Source: Bacteroidota bacterium
GTDB lineage: Bacteria; Bacteroidota; Bacteroidia; Bacteroidales; PUMT01
Assembly (NCBI GenBank): GCA_003567115.1
Contig: PXAP01000113.1
Location: forward strand, 1 to 10,335
Length of the DNA stretch: 10,335 nucleotides
Direction of reading: 5' to 3'
Positions within the stretch are counted from its first letter, which is position 1. Each line of letters opens with the position of its first letter. The translations under genes and the position numbers were made by a program. The notes below the pieces were generated by a model, which was not told the origin of the DNA, searched no databases, and was given only the letters and a program-made list of their open reading frames with translations. This document shows positions 7,075 to 10,335 of the stretch, piece by piece.

Positions 7075-7683
7075 TTAATTGTCCCCGTTTTCCAGCTCTT
7101 CATCTTCCCATTCGTATTTTTTTCGTTGTGGTCCGTGTCGCCTGTAAATAACAGCCAGTAAAAAACCCGTTACAGCTCCCATAAGATGAGTTTCCCAGGA
7201 AATACCTTCCCTTAAGGGCAAAATACCCCATATCATGCCTCCATACAAAAATACAACAATAAAAGAAATTGCTATCAGCTCAATGCTTCTGCGTATAAAT
7301 CCGCTGAAAAACAGGAAGGAGGCAAGGGCATAGATCAGTCCGCTGGCCCCTATGTGAAATGCCTCCCTTCCGGCAAGCCATACCATTATTCCGGTAATTA
7401 TCCAGGAAAGAAATATTACCCTGAAGGCAACAGGTCTGTAAAAATAAAATACAGCGGTGCCAAGCACCAGGACAGGCCCTGAATTGGAAAAGAGATGAGA
7501 CAAGTTGCCATGGATAACGGGGGCAAATATTATTCCCGGCAGACCCATGACATGCCGTGGATAAATGCCCAGTATACCCAGGTTAAGGCCTGAAACAATC
7601 TCTGCAATTTTAATGCTCCAGATTATAATCAAAAATATTAAAGGATAAATTATGCTTTCTGTGAATTTCATGTTTTCTTGCAT
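7075..7683 (-). CDS. Rhomboid-family intramembrane serine protease
   Basis: A 202-residue polytopic protein with about six hydrophobic segments and a charged C-terminal tail (KKYEWEDEELENGDN). The rhomboid active-site features are all visible: catalytic S114 in HIGASGLIYAL (110-120), catalytic H166 in WETHLMGAVTG (163-173), and the helix-2 HGNLSHLFSNSGPVL (58-72) with H63 and N67, which form the oxyanion site. It should therefore be an active protease cleaving membrane-protein substrates within the bilayer; no substrate is suggested by the neighbours. The ATG at 7683 is used; a second ATG at 7671 (residue 5) is equally possible. The short 226-base gap to the upstream gltS gene holds the 19-20 bp tandem repeats. 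Confidence 0.92.
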   Translation of the reverse strand: MQENMKFTESIIYPLIFLIIIWSIKIAEIVSGLNLGILGIYPRHVMGLPGIIFAPVIHGNLSHLFSNSGPVLVLGTAVFYFYRPVAFRVIFLSWIITGIMVWLAGREAFHIGASGLIYALASFLFFSGFIRRSIELIAISFIVVFLYGGMIWGILPLREGISWETHLMGAVTGFLLAVIYRRHGPQRKKYEWEDEELENGDN

Positions 7684-7770
7684 GCAGGATTGATTCAGCT
7701 GTTTCAGCTTGATTTTAAAGTTCCCTGCGGGAGCGATTCAAAGCCGCCTTCTCAAAGGAAGGATATTTAA

Positions 7771-7923
7771 CTGTTCAGAATCCTGGTTTGCTGTTCAGAT
7801 TTTGTTTAGCTGTTGGGATTCTGGTTTGCTGTTCAGATTCTGTTTTACTGGTGGTATTTTGTTTTACTGTTCAGATTCTGTTTTACTGCCGGGGTTTCTG
7901 TTTTACTGTTCAGAACTTTTTTT
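7771..7923. repeat. Degenerate tandem repeat, eight units of 19-20 bp
   Basis: Eight head-to-tail copies start at 7771, 7791, 7810, 7829, 7848, 7867, 7886 and 7906. The best consensus is CTGTTCAGATTCTGTTTTA, and the copies at 7829 and 7867 match it exactly. The core CAGATTCTG is a palindrome around its central base. Units at 7810, 7848 and 7886 diverge at the CAGATT part but keep the phase, so alternate copies are more alike. The array lies between gltS and the rhomboid gene and its last unit overlaps the final codons and stop (7910) of gltS. The period is not a multiple of three, so it is not a coding repeat. Confidence 0.88.
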
Positions 7924-9286
7924 GTTTGGGTTGCTTGTCCTTTTCCGGATTCAATTGTGTCCATCCGCTAAGCCATGAGATAAACATAAAGATAAGCATT
8001 ATTATTCCTGCAGCAAGGGCAGACCACCATACGCCAAGGCTGACTACAATGAACGGTGCCGTAGCTGTAATCAGTCCGCCGCCCAGAAAAGGTTCATAAA
8101 GCATCTGTTTGAAACCAAAGGCCTGTGCCGTATCGGTCTTGTAATTAGGGTCAACCAGCCTCAGCAGCAGCAGCCCCATTGCCGTCACTCCACTCTGCAT
8201 GCCATACTCGGTTACTCCGCGTTCAAGCCAGTTGTAGGGAAACATTCTTGGCGCCAGCACTATAAGACAGAAAAAAAGCCAGGCAATACCTGTAATCATC
8301 AGGATAAGGAAAGGCCAGAAGTTTTCAATAAACAGGTCAAGACGTATGGAGGCTATGGCAGCAACAACCAAAACGTCGAGTGAAAAACCCAGTATACGTT
8401 CAAAGCTGCTGCGGTCATAGTACTTATCCACCTTAAGACGTATTGATATAATCTGTATCAGCATACCACCTATCATTGCCAGAGGGAAGAGGGGGAAGCC
8501 GCTTACTACAGGGTGGATCTCCCTTATACCTGCAAGCATAAGCCATCCGGCAAGTATGGCAATGCAGGTAACTGCAAAATGAAGTGCCATCGGCTCTATT
8601 GATTCAGATGCAACGGTTGCCCGCGATATGGTGAAACGGTGCTTTTCAGGAATCAGTCCCCGCTTTTTATATTCGGGTATACCTTTGGATTCGTCAAGGT
8701 TGACGCAGTAGCCTTTCCGTATAGCAATGTTTATATAAAAGATACCCCCGACCACTGCTATTATTATACCGACTGTAGCAGACATCTGTGCCAGGGCGGC
8801 GCCTTCGGGGAAGCCCATCTGCTCAAAAACCCCCCTCATCCCGGCTGCCGTTCCGTGACCGCCGGCAAATCCTATTTCAACAATGGTGGCAAATACAGGG
8901 GATACATCAAAAAATGGTATCAGGACAAGAATTGTTACAAGCAAGGCAAAAAAATACTGTCCCGTGCCGGTTATCATACCAAAGCACAACTGACTTCCCC
9001 CCTGGGACCACATTACCCTGAGCCCTGGAACAGCAATTCCCAGAAATAAAGTGGCAAAAACAAAATTTATCAGTATTCCCGGTATTTCTCTCCAGGTATC
9101 AAGAATAAACGGAGGTATAATATCAGCCATATACGGACCGCAAAAAAGGGCGAGAAATCCGCCGATAATAGATGCAGGCAGAAATATTTTCTGAAACAAC
9201 CTGATCCTTACCCGCAGTATTTTACCTGCTATCAGAAACAGACCAAGAATACAAATGCTGAAAAATACTCCTGTCAAACCCTCCAT
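7910..9286 (-). CDS. gltS: Sodium/glutamate symporter family protein (GltS type)
   Basis: A polytopic membrane carrier of 458 residues from the ATG at 9286; a TTG at 9304 would add six residues but is less likely. It shows the GltS hallmark GFAGGHGTAAGM (139-150) in the first half and the matching re-entrant segment EYGMQSGVTAMGLLLLRLVDP, split at G362, in the second. These give the inverted-repeat two-half architecture with about 10-12 membrane helices. The family imports glutamate with Na+. This protein is about 55 residues longer than E. coli GltS (401), mainly in a central charged loop (about 190-230) and in the C-terminus, so a related anionic substrate is possible. The C-terminal tail is lysine-rich (KDKQPKQKKF) and its last codons run into the tandem repeats. 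The upstream neighbour is asnA, 246 bases away on the same strand. Confidence 0.88.
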   Translation of the reverse strand: MEGLTGVFFSICILGLFLIAGKILRVRIRLFQKIFLPASIIGGFLALFCGPYMADIIPPFILDTWREIPGILINFVFATLFLGIAVPGLRVMWSQGGSQLCFGMITGTGQYFFALLVTILVLIPFFDVSPVFATIVEIGFAGGHGTAAGMRGVFEQMGFPEGAALAQMSATVGIIIAVVGGIFYINIAIRKGYCVNLDESKGIPEYKKRGLIPEKHRFTISRATVASESIEPMALHFAVTCIAILAGWLMLAGIREIHPVVSGFPLFPLAMIGGMLIQIISIRLKVDKYYDRSSFERILGFSLDVLVVAAIASIRLDLFIENFWPFLILMITGIAWLFFCLIVLAPRMFPYNWLERGVTEYGMQSGVTAMGLLLLRLVDPNYKTDTAQAFGFKQMLYEPFLGGGLITATAPFIVVSLGVWWSALAAGIIMLIFMFISWLSGWTQLNPEKDKQPKQKKF

Positions 9287-9532
9287 AATTAATTTTTCAG
9301 GCAAAGAAAATGAAAAATGGAGATATTACAAGTAAATGTCTGCTTAAATCTTTCTTGTCGATAATTGCTGATCAAATAACTATGAGTCCGGTATAAAAAA
9401 GAAATTTGTCATGAATACCGTGAATAATTATTTTTTAAGACAGTGATATCAAAGCATTATAATTTGTCTGTATTTAATTGTTTCAAGAATCGCTGCTTTT
9501 TAAATTGAAATCAATCATTTTAGGGAGAGACC

Positions 9533-10335
9533 TTAAATAAGGTCCTCACCTTTTATTCTCTGATCATGTCTCAGCTCATCGGGCCATACGCTTGCCTGTA
9601 CCTGGCCTATGTGGGATTTGCGCAGTATGAACATGCAAACGCGTGACTGTCCGATACCGCCTCCCATAGTCTGCGGGAGACTACCTGCGAGCAACATGCT
9701 GTGAAACATCAGTTCTTTGCGCTCAAGGCAGTTCCTTTTTTCAAGCTGATGAAGAAGCGCATCTTCATCCACCCTGATTCCCATGGATGATATCTCAAAA
9801 GCCGAACCGGTTACAGGATTCCATACAATGATATCGCCGTTGAGTCCTCTGTGCCCTTCACCGGTTACCGTGCTCCAGTCATCATAATCAGGTGCACGTC
9901 CGTCATGTATGGTACCGCCGGGAAGTTCCCCGCCTATCCCTATCAGGAAAAAGGCTCCGTATTCCCTGGCTGCTTCTGTTTCACGTTGCCTGGGCGTCAG
10001 TTCGGGGTACCTGAGAAGCAGGTTTTCTGAATGGATAAATGTAATTTCATCGGGCAGTACCGGCTTAATTTGAGGATATTTTTCACAGACAGTCTTTTCA
10101 GTTTCCCTGAGTGCACTGTAAATTTGCCTTACTGAATCCTTCAGGTAATGCAGGCGCCTCTGTTCCCTTGTGACGACTTTCTCCCAGTCCCATTGATCAA
10201 CAAAGACCGAATGGATAGGCCCCAGATCTTCGTCGGGCCGGAGTGCCTTCATATTGGTAATGATACCTTCTCCGGGTTTTACGCCCAGCCTGCCCAGCCT
10301 GTATCTTTTCCATTTCGCAAGGGACTGGACCACGC
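9533..10335 (-). CDS. asnA: Aspartate-ammonia ligase (asparagine synthetase A), 5' end outside window
   Basis: AsnA makes asparagine from aspartate, ammonia and ATP, releasing AMP and diphosphate, in the cytoplasm. About 267 residues are visible of roughly 330-345; the frame is open to the window edge, so the N-terminal quarter is missing. Strong family blocks are seen in order: VQSLAKWKR near the edge, NMKALRPDED, HSVFVDQWDWE, APDYDDWSTVTGEGHRGLNGD, AFEISSMGIRVDED, and GGGIGQSRVCM followed by HIGQVQASVWPDE. These are the ATP and aspartate binding elements of its class II aminoacyl-tRNA-synthetase-like fold, including the motif-3 arginine of GGGIGQSR. The gene ends in TAA at 9533. No hairpin terminator was found downstream, so readthrough into gltS is possible but unproven. 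Confidence 0.96.
   Translation of the reverse strand, partial: VVQSLAKWKRYRLGRLGVKPGEGIITNMKALRPDEDLGPIHSVFVDQWDWEKVVTREQRRLHYLKDSVRQIYSALRETEKTVCEKYPQIKPVLPDEITFIHSENLLLRYPELTPRQRETEAAREYGAFFLIGIGGELPGGTIHDGRAPDYDDWSTVTGEGHRGLNGDIIVWNPVTGSAFEISSMGIRVDEDALLHQLEKRNCLERKELMFHSMLLAGSLPQTMGGGIGQSRVCMFILRKSHIGQVQASVWPDELRHDQRIKGEDLI

Noticed and set aside
7771..7923. CRISPR-like array
   Set aside because: Units are adjacent with no unique spacers, and no cas gene is nearby.
7709..8099. Two overlapping + strand ORFs rich in Cys, Phe and Leu
   Set aside because: They are translations of the 19-20 bp tandem repeat and of the antisense of gltS; the repeat period is not a multiple of three and no start signal is present.
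9305..9532. Gap between asnA and gltS examined for terminator, promoter or small RNA
   Set aside because: Only a short AATAATTATT palindrome and A/T runs were found; no stable hairpin with T-tract and no exact TAnnTTTG on the - strand.

Overview
The window looks like chromosomal DNA from a Bacteroidota (Bacteroidales/Marinilabiliales-like) bacterium. This is an inference from gene content: a three-gene sigma factor / membrane anti-sigma-like / RYG-repeat surface protein cassette, a soluble hybrid histidine kinase, AsnA next to a GltS-type carrier, weak Shine-Dalgarno signals, and one good match to the Bacteroidota -7 promoter box (TAnnTTTG). No rRNA, tRNA, CRISPR array, insertion sequence or phage gene was seen.

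Layout. The left end, on the + strand, holds the C-terminal part of a GH65 disaccharide phosphorylase (1-857), then a PRK/uridine-kinase-like P-loop kinase (1020-1688). Everything after that is on the - strand. From left to right these are: a PAS/HisKA/HATPase/REC hybrid kinase (1712-3268), convergent with the P-loop kinase; a 470-base non-coding stretch with degenerate palindromic repeats and a strong intrinsic terminator; the RYG-repeat (DUF4097-like) protein; its anti-sigma-like partner; an ECF sigma factor; a membrane J-domain protein; a rhomboid protease; a gltS-like Na+/glutamate symporter; and the 3' part of asnA, cut by the window edge.

How the genes fit together. GH65 and the kinase are co-directional and may form a sugar-salvage unit. 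Sigma factor, anti-sigma-like protein and RYG-repeat protein form one leftward operon ending at the hairpin terminator at 3647-3680. asnA and gltS are adjacent and both concern the aspartate/asparagine/glutamate pool, but nothing shows that they are co-transcribed.

The main surprise is in the sigma operon. Two of its three genes carry an in-frame stop with no frameshift: TAA at 5561-5563 removes most of the sigma region 4 DNA-binding helix-turn-helix, and TAG at 3921-3923 removes the last 54 residues of the RYG-repeat protein. In both cases recognisable protein continues in the same frame beyond the stop to a second natural stop. The simplest reading is recent decay of the operon; readthrough or a consensus error are alternatives. 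Secondary points are an eight-unit 19-20 bp degenerate tandem repeat between gltS and the rhomboid gene, and a set of GC-rich palindromes with a repeated CTATCTGCGATGATT-like core between the sigma operon and the hybrid kinase. I see no clearly new multi-gene system; most of the window is ordinary.
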